A stretch of 19,110 bases of DNA from Gammaproteobacteria bacterium (GCA_015491615.1 WFVN01000177.1:1-19110); one strand, 5' to 3'; positions 7,814-15,611 are shown, counted from the first letter of the stretch. Notes: generated by a model from the letters alone, not told the origin. Made by a program: numbers and translations.

Positions 7814-9475
7814 TCAAAAAGAGAATTTGAATTCCACGAACACGCGTCGATTGTCCCGGAAATTCCCCAGGAATCGGGCACGCTGCTCCACATCGATGAG
7901 GTTGCCCGGGGCGTTGGGGTCGAAAGCGCGCCCGAACTGGGTCTTCAGCCCATAGAAGATGTCCGCTCCCGCCGTCACCTGGAAGCGGCTCCCCAGGTCG
8001 AAAGTCATCTTGGGTTTGATGTAGGTCTCATTGAAATTGACGAGCTGGATGAACAAGAGGGAGAACACCGCCGCGCGCTTGCGCAGGGGCTTGCGGATAA
8101 ATAAGTTGAAAGCACTGTCGTACTGGTCCTGGAGGATCAGGGGCGTGTAGTCGAGGATGATCCACTGGGTAAAAGCGGGGGAAAAGTCGGCCCCACCCCA
8201 GGAAAAATCGTAGCCGATACCCCAGCGGATATGGTCACGCTGAAGTTCCCCGTCGTTATCGATGTAGCCGTCACCATCTTCATCCACGTTGGTGATGGCG
8301 AAATATTTGTCGGTGACATAGGCCACTTCCCCCTTGAGAATGTTGCCACCGATCTCGCGCGTGAAAGTGAGGCCATACATGCCGATGCGCGTATAGGTGG
8401 GCCAGATGGGCAGTTCGGTCACCGGCTCGGGGCTGCTGACGTCGTCGGTGGAAATAACACGGAAAGTGGTAGGAAAGTCGTCCCAAGTATAGAAATATGA
8501 CAATCCCACCTCGGCACCGAGGAAGGGGCGGGTCCAACGCACGCCGACTTCGGAGAAACGAAAATCGAACGATCTGGGATAGGTGGTGGTCGGTAGGGTC
8601 TGGAACAGTTCCCACTCGGACCCCCGTGGGGCGGACTTGTGGAAACGCAGATCGGGAATCCACAAGAACTCGAAGGTGTTGTCACCGCGATAGACGTCCA
8701 CCTTCGCCGTCCACAAGGGGATACGGTAGTCCAACAGTTCGGGGAGGATCAGTTCCCGGAAGTCCATGGGATTGATTTCGTCCACCACCCGGATCCCCTC
8801 CAGTACACCCCAGATGACGAACTGACGCCCCAGGCGGATGTCCATCCCCGGCAGGTACAGATCCAGATAGAACTCTCGCAGATCCGCCACTTCGGAATCC
8901 TTCTCTTGCGGCAGATCCTCGAGGAAGACCAAGGGCTCTTTTTCGTCCCGCCGATCACGGGCGGCAATGGTGTCGTAGTCGAAGAGATCGTAGGCACTGT
9001 CGTAGTAGATCCAACCGTTGGCGTAGAGACGCGCCCGCCGTCCCAGATTGAGCTGTAAGTTCAAGGAAAAGATGTTGCGGATCTTGGTAAAGATACGTGG
9101 CTCGTCGAAACGATAGGCGGTTTCGTTCTTGAGGTAGCCCCCGATTTCCAACCAGCGGCGCTTGCCTCCCATCTTGCCAAGGTTGATGCCGGGCACCTCG
9201 GCACCGGCATCGGCTGGCAGAGGAGGAAGACCATCGGGCATGTCCAAAGGAACGTCCGGTATTTGGGGGATGTCCATGGCCGGGACGTCCACATCGGGCA
9301 TGTCCGCCGCCGGCCCCGACGGCGGCGACGCGACATCGTCCCCCGGGATTTCCATCGGCACCTCCTGCGGCAAGGGAAAGGGCGATCCTCCGCCCTCCTG
9401 CGCCCAAGCGACTGGAGACGCCAGGAACACCACGAGGGCGATCAGCGTACGGGTGCGGTCAAGGCCTCTTTGCAT
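7814..9475 (-). CDS. DUF1302-like outer-membrane beta-barrel protein
   Basis: With the ATG at 9475 the protein has 553 residues. The signal peptide is LIALVVFLASPVAWAQ (to residue 26). Residues 27-96 are a Pro/Asp-rich linker, and from about residue 108 to the end the sequence is barrel-like, closing with VFVEFKFSF. The segment LGRQFVIWGVLEGIRVVDEINPMDFRE is characteristic of DUF1302 proteins, which are often encoded beside RND exporters, in agreement with the neighbour here. An acidic EF-hand-like loop (DEDGDGYIDNDGE) starts near residue 398. The alternative ATG at 9484 is equally possible; neither has a strong Shine-Dalgarno. Both overlap the end of the upstream regulator gene (stop at 9442) by 34-43 nt, suggesting coupling. 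Further in-frame upstream codons lie inside the regulator and encode no signal-like sequence. Likely role: outer-membrane exit or entry point for the RND substrate. Confidence 0.82.
   Translation of the reverse strand: MQRGLDRTRTLIALVVFLASPVAWAQEGGGSPFPLPQEVPMEIPGDDVASPPSGPAADMPDVDVPAMDIPQIPDVPLDMPDGLPPLPADAGAEVPGINLGKMGGKRRWLEIGGYLKNETAYRFDEPRIFTKIRNIFSLNLQLNLGRRARLYANGWIYYDSAYDLFDYDTIAARDRRDEKEPLVFLEDLPQEKDSEVADLREFYLDLYLPGMDIRLGRQFVIWGVLEGIRVVDEINPMDFRELILPELLDYRIPLWTAKVDVYRGDNTFEFLWIPDLRFHKSAPRGSEWELFQTLPTTTYPRSFDFRFSEVGVRWTRPFLGAEVGLSYFYTWDDFPTTFRVISTDDVSSPEPVTELPIWPTYTRIGMYGLTFTREIGGNILKGEVAYVTDKYFAITNVDEDGDGYIDNDGELQRDHIRWGIGYDFSWGGADFSPAFTQWIILDYTPLILQDQYDSAFNLFIRKPLRKRAAVFSLLFIQLVNFNETYIKPKMTFDLGSRFQVTAGADIFYGLKTQFGRAFDPNAPGNLIDVEQRARFLGNFRDNRRVFVEFKFSF
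8246..8284 (-). other. EF-hand-like acidic calcium-binding loop in the DUF1302 barrel
   Basis: The encoded residues DEDGDGYIDNDGE place acidic side chains at loop positions 1, 3, 5 and 9, with Gly at 6 and Ile at 8. This matches the calcium-loop pattern D-x-D-x-D-G-x-I, except that the usual Glu at position 12 is shifted to 13. It lies between predicted strands, probably in an extracellular loop or turn. Calcium binding is inferred from the pattern only. Confidence 0.55.
9188..9397 (-). repeat. Pro/Asp-rich periplasmic linker of the DUF1302 protein
   Basis: Residues 27-96 after the signal peptide are low-complexity, with Pro every 2-5 residues and repeated Asp-Val/Met/Ile-Pro units (MPDVDVP, MDIPQIPDVP, LDMPDGLP). 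The stretch ends at EVPGINLGKMGG before the barrel begins. It should be an extended spacer in the periplasm. Confidence 0.65.
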
Positions 9476-9861
9476 CCGTCGCATACCAGATAGGGTGATG
9501 GTTCGCCCCCGAGGCCATACCACATCTGCGTGCCGACGGGGTGTCCCGTTCCACAGCGGATACACTCTCCCTTCGCCGCCAATTCCACCGCCTGCCAGGC
9601 GAGCACCGGGCCGGCAGACGCATCAGCCGGTGGCGCGACAGATGCTCCCGACTCAGGGAAGGCCTCTTCCAATACTTGGCGAATAAGCAAGGACACAGGA
9701 ATTCCCTCCTCCGCCGCACGGGCGATGACGCGCTCCTTGAGCGCCCGGGGGACACGCGCCCCCAGATACTCCTCTTTGCGCCGCATGGCGGTGCGCATGG
9801 CGCGTTCACGGGCGGCATGGACTCGGCGGATGGTATTTTCAGGTTTCATGGCCTTTGGCAT
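9442..9861 (-). CDS. Predicted regulator: ribbon-helix-helix domain plus zinc-ribbon-like C-terminus
   Basis: The protein has 139 residues. The N-terminus (1-30) is basic. Residues 31-68 (YLGARVP, then two helices around ALKERVIARAA and VSLLIRQVLEEAF) match the strand-helix-helix pattern of RHH/MetJ-Arc-type DNA-binding proteins. After an Ala/Pro linker come two CxxC pairs, C100-C103 (ECIRCG) and C127-C130 (VCDGC), as in a zinc ribbon. I do not recognise a named family. The ATG at 9861 has TGAGGAA 6-8 nt upstream. It is the first gene of the five-gene envelope operon; its 3' end overlaps the DUF1302 start region. An inverted repeat over its own promoter suggests autoregulation. A toxin-antitoxin role is unlikely because no toxin gene is adjacent. 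The metal site could make it a metal or redox sensor, but that is inference. Confidence 0.72.
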   Translation of the reverse strand: MPKAMKPENTIRRVHAARERAMRTAMRRKEEYLGARVPRALKERVIARAAEEGIPVSLLIRQVLEEAFPESGASVAPPADASAGPVLAWQAVELAAKGECIRCGTGHPVGTQMWYGLGGEPSPYLVCDGCKEALTAPVR

Positions 9862-9900
9862 GGTGGATTCCTCATTTAGCGGACGATTGGAAGCTCAGTT

Positions 9901-9926
9901 GAGCGTTTAACAAACGTAAAACGCTC
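9901..9926 (-). promoter_or_regulatory. Inverted repeat, candidate operator of the RHH regulator
   Basis: Perfect 8-nt arms GAGCGTTT and AAACGCTC flank a 10-nt centre. The repeat covers the proposed -10 box and ends about 40 nt upstream of the regulator start codon. RHH repressors bind short repeated half-sites over their own promoters, so this is a reasonable autoregulatory operator. No binding evidence exists in the sequence beyond position and symmetry. Confidence 0.45.
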
Positions 9927-9941
9927 GTCCGCCAACGTCAA
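9913..9941 (-). promoter_or_regulatory. Candidate sigma-70 promoter of the regulator-DUF1302-RND operon
   Basis: On the minus strand, TTGACG (9936-9941) is a near-consensus -35 box. It is followed after 17 nt by TACGTT (9913-9918), a weak -10 box. The promoter lies between the ccm terminator and the regulator gene, the only non-coding space upstream of this operon. The weak -10 would suit a regulated promoter. Confidence 0.45.
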
Positions 9942-9952
9942 TGACGGAGACG

Positions 9953-9978
9953 AAAAAGGCGCCCGCAGGCGCCCTTTT
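9953..9978 (-). terminator. Rho-independent terminator of the ccm operon
   Basis: Arms GGCGCC (9958-9963) and GGCGCC (9968-9973) pair around a 4-nt loop. On the minus strand the hairpin is followed by TTTTT, and it starts 27 nt after the ccmI stop. A-rich sequence on the other side would also allow it to act on the plus strand. It insulates the ccm operon from the downstream regulator promoter. Confidence 0.82.
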
Positions 9979-10004
9979 CCCGGGCCATGCCCCACATCGC
10001 TCAT

Positions 10005-11243
10005 TCATTGGATGACACGATCAATGACGATCCGTACTTCGCCCGCATCGGCCACCCGCACGGTATCGGAAAGCCCTTCCAGATCACCCGGCCGGGGCAT
10101 GGCCTCACCACTCTTGGAGACCCGCGCTCCGACCACCACTTCGGGGAAGGCGGACAGATTGGCCATCGGACTCATGGCCCGGCTGTCGTCCAGGGTGAAG
10201 TGCATGGGCAGATCCTTCACCTGCACCCGCATGATCGCCAACGGCATACGCGGTCCATCCACGGCGCGGGCAAAAATGAAGACCGTATCTTCCGGAGAGA
10301 CACGGTCGCGCAGATCGGGAGCGATCTCCACCACCCCACTCACTTGCGCCTTGGCGGCGGCGATGGGACCGCTCATGGGGTCCATACCGAGCTGTGCCCG
10401 CAAGGCATTGACATTGGAAAGAATGGTGCGAGCGTCTTCAGAACCAGGTGGCAATACCTGCACGAGACGCTCCCAGTACTTCAGGGTCGTCTCGTAGTCA
10501 CCTCGTTGGAAGCCGGCGGTCCCCGCCAACCACAAAGCCTTGACGTGGTTGGGATCGATCGCCAAGGCCTGTTGGATGTAGCGCATGCTGTCCTCGCCGA
10601 TGTGTCTATCGTTGAGCATCGCCAGCACGTCGGCGTAGGTGGCCAGAAAATCGGGACTGCTCTCGCCGCCGAGGGCGAGCACCCGATCATAAGCTTCTTT
10701 GGCCTCCTGGTAACGATTGAGGAACTGGTAGGAACGACCGAGCATGAACCAGCCTTCGATATCGTCCGGGTTGTTCTTCATGCGTTCGGCCAACTGTGCC
10801 ACCATGGCCTCGATATCCACTTCCTGGTGCTCGTCGGCAGCCACCGGCGGCGGAACCTTCTCGGGGTCGATGGCTGCGAGACCACCGCCCAACTCCTGAT
10901 AGAGCCCCACGGAAACGGCGGGGATGATCACCAACACGGCAGCGGTAGCGGCGATCAACGGCCCCCGCCCCACCCGTCGAGGGCCATCTTCCTCGGCGAG
11001 GAGCACGTCTTCGGCCATGCCCCGTTCCAGGTCGGCCTTGGCCTGCTCGAACTGCTCCGCATCGATGATTCCATTGTCCAGGTCCCGTTGCAGTTCCTTG
11101 AGCTGGCTACGATAGACTTCGATGTTGATGTCCCGCCGGCGCAATCCCTCGGCCACCTTGTCTTTGGCGCGCCACATGGGAAACACGAGCAGGGCCACAG
11201 CGAAGACCAGCAGCCCACCGGCGATGATCCAGAAAGTCGTCAC
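10005..11243 (-). CDS. ccmI: Cytochrome c maturation protein CcmI (apocytochrome chaperone)
   Basis: The protein has 412 residues, as expected for a stand-alone CcmI/CycH. TM1 lies at residues 4-24 and TM2 at about 94-115, with a cytoplasmic coiled-coil-like loop between them (EVYRSQLKELQRDLDNGIID is a typical CcmI stretch). Periplasmic TPR repeats cover about 150-290 and a beta-rich C-terminal domain 300-412. CcmI binds the C-terminal helix of apocytochrome c and hands it to the CcmFH haem ligation complex. In E. coli this function is fused to CcmH; here the two are separate. The start overlaps the ccmH stop by 4 nt, and it is the last gene before the terminator. Confidence 0.93.
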   Translation of the reverse strand: MTTFWIIAGGLLVFAVALLVFPMWRAKDKVAEGLRRRDINIEVYRSQLKELQRDLDNGIIDAEQFEQAKADLERGMAEDVLLAEEDGPRRVGRGPLIAATAAVLVIIPAVSVGLYQELGGGLAAIDPEKVPPPVAADEHQEVDIEAMVAQLAERMKNNPDDIEGWFMLGRSYQFLNRYQEAKEAYDRVLALGGESSPDFLATYADVLAMLNDRHIGEDSMRYIQQALAIDPNHVKALWLAGTAGFQRGDYETTLKYWERLVQVLPPGSEDARTILSNVNALRAQLGMDPMSGPIAAAKAQVSGVVEIAPDLRDRVSPEDTVFIFARAVDGPRMPLAIMRVQVKDLPMHFTLDDSRAMSPMANLSAFPEVVVGARVSKSGEAMPRPGDLEGLSDTVRVADAGEVRIVIDRVIQ

Positions 11244-11713
11244 AGGCGTCCCTCCTCGGATTCTTTCAACAGGGCCCGCACGCGCGCCCGATGGGTCTCG
11301 TCCAGACCGGCGGCATCGGCCAGGCGCCGACGTTTACGGATCTGCCATACCAACACCCCCACACCCACGATCATGAGAATGAACGGCCCGACCCACAGCA
11401 ACGCGGTTCGGCCGTCGAAGACCGGCCGATAACGCACGAAATCGCCATAGCGCGCCACCATGTACTCGACGATCTCTTCGTTGGACTTGCCTTCCCGGAT
11501 CTGCTGGATGATCTCCCGGCGCAGGTCACCGGCCACTCCGGCTTCAGAATCGAAAATGGACTGATTTTGACACTTGGGACAGCGCAACTCCTTGGTGAGC
11601 TCGCGGAAACGGTCCTCCTGTTCCGGATCCAGGTCGAACTCGGACTGCACTGCCAACGAGAGAAGGGGTAACAAAAGCGACACACCCAGCAACACGGCCA
11701 ACAGACGTTTCAT
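11240..11713 (-). CDS. ccmH: Cytochrome c maturation thiol oxidoreductase CcmH
   Basis: The protein has 157 residues: signal/anchor at 1-22, periplasmic domain with the diagnostic LRCPKCQNQS motif (Cys45 and Cys48), and one C-terminal TM helix at about 105-124. CcmH reduces the CXXCH cysteines of apocytochrome, or forms a mixed disulfide with them, and works with CcmF and CcmI in haem ligation. Length matches the short, single-domain CcmH/CycL form, consistent with a separate ccmI. It overlaps ccmG and ccmI by 4 nt each. Confidence 0.95.
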   Translation of the reverse strand: MKRLLAVLLGVSLLLPLLSLAVQSEFDLDPEQEDRFRELTKELRCPKCQNQSIFDSEAGVAGDLRREIIQQIREGKSNEEIVEYMVARYGDFVRYRPVFDGRTALLWVGPFILMIVGVGVLVWQIRKRRRLADAAGLDETHRARVRALLKESEEGRL

Positions 11714-12234
11714 CCTTTCAGCTCCTCGATCAGAGGCAAGATCTCGCCCTGCAGCACCTCACGACTGACCGGGCCCACTTGTTTGAAACGGACGATGCCG
11801 TCACGGTCGATGAGATAGGTCTCCGGCACCCCGTAGACCCCATAGTCGATACCCACCTTACCGTCCTCGTCGGTGACCACCACCGCGTAAGGATTGCCGA
11901 ACTGCTGCAACCAGGCGATGGCGTCCTCGCGCCGATCCTTGTAATTGAGCCCCACGATAGGGACCACTCCGAGGCGTTCCAATTCCACGAACAAGGGATG
12001 TTCCACACGACAGGCGGCACACCAAGAGGCCCACACATTAAGGAGCCACACCTGGCCTTTCATGTCCTCGGTGGACAGGGTACGGCTAGGATCCGCCAGA
12101 GTGGGCCGTTCGAAGGCCGGCGCCGGTTTACCGATGAGAGGAGAGGGCAGCTCGCGTGGATTGAGCCCCAACCCCACCCACAGAAACGCGACCAGGAGGG
12201 CGAAGACGCCCACAGGCAACATGAATCGCATCAT
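11710..12234 (-). CDS. ccmG: Thiol:disulfide oxidoreductase CcmG (DsbE family)
   Basis: This 174-residue membrane-anchored periplasmic thioredoxin-like protein has an N-terminal TM helix at 5-24, the active site WCAAC with Cys72 and Cys75, and the cis-proline motif GVPETY (Pro137). The segment GNPYAVVVTDEDGKVGIDYGVYG matches the CcmG/DsbE family. It reduces CcmH and/or apocytochrome using electrons from a CcdA/DsbD-type membrane protein, which is not in this window. ATG-ATG at 12234/12229 leaves a small start ambiguity; the first overlaps the ccmF stop as ATGA. Confidence 0.95.
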   Translation of the reverse strand: MMRFMLPVGVFALLVAFLWVGLGLNPRELPSPLIGKPAPAFERPTLADPSRTLSTEDMKGQVWLLNVWASWCAACRVEHPLFVELERLGVVPIVGLNYKDRREDAIAWLQQFGNPYAVVVTDEDGKVGIDYGVYGVPETYLIDRDGIVRFKQVGPVSREVLQGEILPLIEELKG

Positions 12235-14213
12235 GACGCCGCCACCTCCCCGACTCCGACCTGCGCTTTGACGGCTTCTTTTTCTTTCACTTTGATGCGA
12301 TAGCGCCGATCGGACACCGCCAACAAACCACCGAGGGCCATGAGCAAGCAGCCTCCCCAGATCCAGTTCACAAACGGTTTGTAATAGAGACGCACGCTCC
12401 AGGCACCACCACCCACCGGCTCACCCAGAGAGGCATAGAGGTCTCCGAAGAAGCCGCTGTCGATGGCCGCCTCGGTCATCGGCATCTGCGTCACCCAGTA
12501 ATGCCGTTTTTCCGGATAGAGGACCGTCACCGGCCGGCCGTCCTTCGAAACTTCAATACGACCTCGTTGGTAGTCGTAATTGGGCCCTTGACCTCCCACC
12601 ACCCCGTTGAAGGTGAAATGGTACCCCCCCACCTCGGCGGTATCGCCCACGCCCATGCGCAGATCACGCTCCTCCTCGTAACCATTGACGAAGGTGACGC
12701 CGATGATGAATACCGCCACCCCCAGATGGGCGAGCTGCATGCCATAGTAGCTACGCGAACCGGACAACCCCCCGGCCCCCGCTTTCTGCCGCTGACGCAG
12801 ACGTCGCAGGATGCTGGCGACGATGGACGCGACGACCCACACCGCCAGGAACACGCCCAGGGCGATCATGAACGACCAGCGCCCCATGACTACCGGGAAG
12901 AGCACCGCCGAGGCCACGGAGACGAAGAAAGCCCACTTCAGGCGCGTGACCAGATCGGGCAGCTCAGCTTTTTTCCAACGAGCGATGGGGCCGACCCCCA
13001 TGAGGAAAATGGCCGGCGCCATGAGAGGCACGAAGACATTGTCGAAATAGGGCGGGCCGACGGAGATCTTGCCCATGCCCAAGGCGTCCAGCACCAACGG
13101 ATAGAGGGTCCCCAGCAACACCGCACCCGTCGCCACTAGCAACAGCACGTTGTTGGCCAACAGCATGGACTCGCGCGAGACGAGATCGAACTTGCCACCC
13201 ACACCCACCTTGGGCGCCCGCCACGCATAAAGCAGCAAGGAACTGCCGGTGACGACGACCAGGAAGATGAGAATGAACAAACCACGTTCCGGGTCGGTGG
13301 CGAAGGCGTGTACCGAAGTGAGCACCCCGGAGCGGACCAGGAAGGTCCCCAACAGACACAGGGAGAAGGTAAGAATAGCCAGGAGCACGGTCCAGTTCTT
13401 GAACGTGCCCCGCTTCTCGGTCACCGCCAGGGAATGGATGAGGGCAGTACCCACCAACCAGGGCATGAACGAGGCGTTCTCCACCGGATCCCAGAACCAC
13501 CAGCCGCCCCAACCCAGTTCGTAATAGGCCCACCAACTACCCAGGGCGATACCCAAGGTGAGAAAACCCCAGGCGATGGTGGTCCACGGTCGTGACCAGC
13601 GCGCCCAGGTGGCGTCCAGGCGCCCCGACAGGAGGGCGGCAATGGCGAAAGCGAAGACCACCGAGAAGCCCACGTAGCCCATGTAGAGCATGGGGGGATG
13701 GAATGCCAGCCCCGGGTCCTGGAGGAGCGGATTGAGGTCGCGGCCGTCGGCGGGCGGCGGTAGCAACCTTTCGAAGGGGTTGGAAGTGAGGAGAATGAAG
13801 AGCAGAAAACCGATGGACACGAACCCCAGCACGCCCAACACGCGGGCGGTCATCTCTTCGGGAAGGCGGCGACTGAACACGCTCACCGCCAGCCCCCACA
13901 AAGCGAGCATGAAGATCCACAACAGCAGTGATCCCTCGTGCCCCCCCCATACGCCGGAAACCTTGTAAAGCATAGGCAGGTGGGAATTGGAATAGGTGGC
14001 AGCGGCGTAGACGGAGAAATCATCGGTGACGAAGGCATACACCAGAGCAGCGAAAGCGATGCCGACGAACACGAACTGCCCTTGCGCCGCCGGCCGTGCC
14101 ACCGCCATCAGCGGAGCGATACCCTTGTGGGCACCGATGAGGGGGAGGACGAATTGCACCACGGCGAGGCCGAGAGCGACGATGAGGGCGAAATGACCGA
14201 TTTCGGGAATCAC
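12231..14213 (-). CDS. ccmF: Haem lyase subunit CcmF
   Basis: This 660-residue polytopic membrane protein of the haem handling family has the usual CcmF length. Visible signatures are VWGGHEGSLLLW (88-99), the WWD domain core GGWWFWDPVENASF (236-249) and conserved His at FHPPMLY (172), ALIHS (260) and SVHAF (302). The large periplasmic domain before the last TM includes VNGYEEERDLRMGVGD. CcmF takes haem from holo-CcmE and attaches it to apocytochrome with CcmH and CcmI. The start is GTG at 14213, overlapping the ccmE stop by 4 nt (GTGA). Confidence 0.96.
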   Translation of the reverse strand: MIPEIGHFALIVALGLAVVQFVLPLIGAHKGIAPLMAVARPAAQGQFVFVGIAFAALVYAFVTDDFSVYAAATYSNSHLPMLYKVSGVWGGHEGSLLLWIFMLALWGLAVSVFSRRLPEEMTARVLGVLGFVSIGFLLFILLTSNPFERLLPPPADGRDLNPLLQDPGLAFHPPMLYMGYVGFSVVFAFAIAALLSGRLDATWARWSRPWTTIAWGFLTLGIALGSWWAYYELGWGGWWFWDPVENASFMPWLVGTALIHSLAVTEKRGTFKNWTVLLAILTFSLCLLGTFLVRSGVLTSVHAFATDPERGLFILIFLVVVTGSSLLLYAWRAPKVGVGGKFDLVSRESMLLANNVLLLVATGAVLLGTLYPLVLDALGMGKISVGPPYFDNVFVPLMAPAIFLMGVGPIARWKKAELPDLVTRLKWAFFVSVASAVLFPVVMGRWSFMIALGVFLAVWVVASIVASILRRLRQRQKAGAGGLSGSRSYYGMQLAHLGVAVFIIGVTFVNGYEEERDLRMGVGDTAEVGGYHFTFNGVVGGQGPNYDYQRGRIEVSKDGRPVTVLYPEKRHYWVTQMPMTEAAIDSGFFGDLYASLGEPVGGGAWSVRLYYKPFVNWIWGGCLLMALGGLLAVSDRRYRIKVKEKEAVKAQVGVGEVAAS

Positions 14214-14680
14214 GGAGCCACCTCCTCGGGCGTGCCCATGGCCGCGCCTTCTTGCTGTTTCTTGGCTTTCGCGAGAGCCTCGGCTACCTCCGGCGGCATG
14301 TAATTCTCGTCGTGTTTGGCAAGCACCTCATCGGCCACGAAGCGCCCGTCGGCGCCGAGCTTGCCTCGCGCCACCACGCCCTGACCCTCACGGAATAAAT
14401 CGGGGAGGATCCCCGTGTACATCACCGGGATGCGTTCGGCGTTGTCCGTGATCACGAAATGGACGGTGAGGCCGTCGTCCTCGCGTTTGAGAGACCCTTC
14501 TTCCACCAGTCCGCCGAGGCGAAAACTACGATCGATCGGTACTGTTTGCGCCTTGATGTCACTCGGACTGTAGAAAAACAACATGTTGCTGCTGAAGGCC
14601 TGGAAGACCAGGGTCGCCACTAAGGACACCCCGGCCAGGCCGGCGCCCAACAAGATCATTCGCTTGTGCCGCTTTTTCAT
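14210..14680 (-). CDS. ccmE: Periplasmic haem chaperone CcmE
   Basis: The protein has 156 residues: basic N-terminus, single TM anchor (about 8-29), an OB-fold-like domain (RLGGLVEEGSLKRE, VHFVITD, LPDLFREGQGVVARG) and the haem-binding motif LAKHDENYMPPEV. His123 is the covalent haem ligand residue and Tyr127 the axial ligand of the common HxxxY type. It receives haem from CcmC under control of CcmAB and delivers it to CcmF. The longer upstream in-frame reading overlaps ccmD and is rejected; the ATG at 14680 overlaps the ccmD stop as ATGA. Confidence 0.95.
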   Translation of the reverse strand: MKKRHKRMILLGAGLAGVSLVATLVFQAFSSNMLFFYSPSDIKAQTVPIDRSFRLGGLVEEGSLKREDDGLTVHFVITDNAERIPVMYTGILPDLFREGQGVVARGKLGADGRFVADEVLAKHDENYMPPEVAEALAKAKKQQEGAAMGTPEEVAP

Positions 14681-14859
14681 TCGTTCGTCTCTCGTTGCAT
14701 GCGTACCAACCGGCGGATGCGCCGCATCACCGCATGCCGCCGGCGCCTCAACAGGAACACCTCGATGGCCATGAGCAGGAAGGTGACACCGTAGCTGCCC
14801 CATACGTACGGGGCGTGGCCACCCATGGCGAAGAATTCTGACCAACTCGACCAGTTCAT
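14677..14859 (-). CDS. ccmD: Haem exporter accessory protein CcmD
   Basis: This small protein of 60 residues has SEFFAMGGHAPYVWGSYGVTFLLM, a typical CcmD N-terminus and single TM helix (about 18-37), and a very basic C-terminal tail (RRRRHAVMRRIRR). CcmD stabilises holo-CcmE in the CcmABC complex and helps its release. The ATG at 14859 overlaps the ccmC stop by 4 nt and its own stop overlaps ccmE by 4 nt. It is hidden within a much longer spurious open frame, so it could be missed by automatic calling. Confidence 0.92.
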   Translation of the reverse strand: MNWSSWSEFFAMGGHAPYVWGSYGVTFLLMAIEVFLLRRRRHAVMRRIRRLVRMQRETNE

Positions 14860-15608
14860 CGTTCCTGCTCCGCCAATTCGACTACCCAGCGGGCGTGGCG
14901 TTCCCGCTCCAGGATGATGAGCCGTACCCGGTATAGGGCGACGGCGATGGCATAGGCCCAGAAGGCGAAGGTCATGACGATCATCGCCGCAAACATGGTG
15001 GCGGCCATGGTGGGGGCGCTGGTGAGACTCACCGAGGCCCCTTGGTGCAGGGTGTTCCACCACTGCACCGAAAAATAGATGATGGGCACGTTGATCACCC
15101 CCACCAGCGCCAGCAAGCCGCTGGCACGGCTGGCCCGGCGCGGGTCGTCGATGGCCGAACGCAAGGCCATGTAACCCAGATAGAGAAACAACAGGATCAA
15201 CTCCGAAGTGAGGCGCGCGTCCCAAACCCAGTAGGTACCCCAGGTAGGTCGCCCCCAGAGGGCGCCGGTCCAGAGAGTGACGAAAGTGAACATCGCCCCC
15301 GTCGGCGCGAGGGCAGCGGCCATCATATCGGAGAGGCGGGTGTTGAGCACCAATCCGAGGGCCGCGTAGGCGCACATGACCACGTAGATGAGCATGGACA
15401 TCCATGCCGCCGGCACATGGATGAACATGACGCGGTAGGAGTTGCCTTGCTGATAATCCACCGGAGCGACGAAAAAACCGATATACAACCCTACCAGGGT
15501 GAGGATCACGGCGGCGCCGGCGAACCAGGGGATGAGCTTGCCGGCCAGGGGGTAGAAGGTCTTGGGCGAAGCGTACTGGAACCAGAAATCCTTGCTGAAC
15601 AATCGCAT
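14856..15608 (-). CDS. ccmC: Haem transport/loading protein CcmC
   Basis: The 250-residue protein has six TM helices. The WWD domain reads WGRPTWGTYWVWDARLTSEL (119-138), and the two haem-ligating His are His64 (MFIHVPAAWMS) and His188 (WWNTLHQGASVS). CcmC binds haem at the periplasmic face and attaches it to CcmE. Tyr126 stands where many family members have Trp in the WGTWW core, a conservative aromatic change. It starts with ATG 3 nt after the ccmB stop and overlaps ccmD. Confidence 0.95.
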   Translation of the reverse strand: MRLFSKDFWFQYASPKTFYPLAGKLIPWFAGAAVILTLVGLYIGFFVAPVDYQQGNSYRVMFIHVPAAWMSMLIYVVMCAYAALGLVLNTRLSDMMAAALAPTGAMFTFVTLWTGALWGRPTWGTYWVWDARLTSELILLFLYLGYMALRSAIDDPRRASRASGLLALVGVINVPIIYFSVQWWNTLHQGASVSLTSAPTMAATMFAAMIVMTFAFWAYAIAVALYRVRLIILERERHARWVVELAEQER

Positions 15609-15611
15609 GGG

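Noticed and set aside
9442..9861. RHH protein as an antitoxin
   Set aside because: No small toxin gene lies next to it; the following gene is a large outer-membrane protein.
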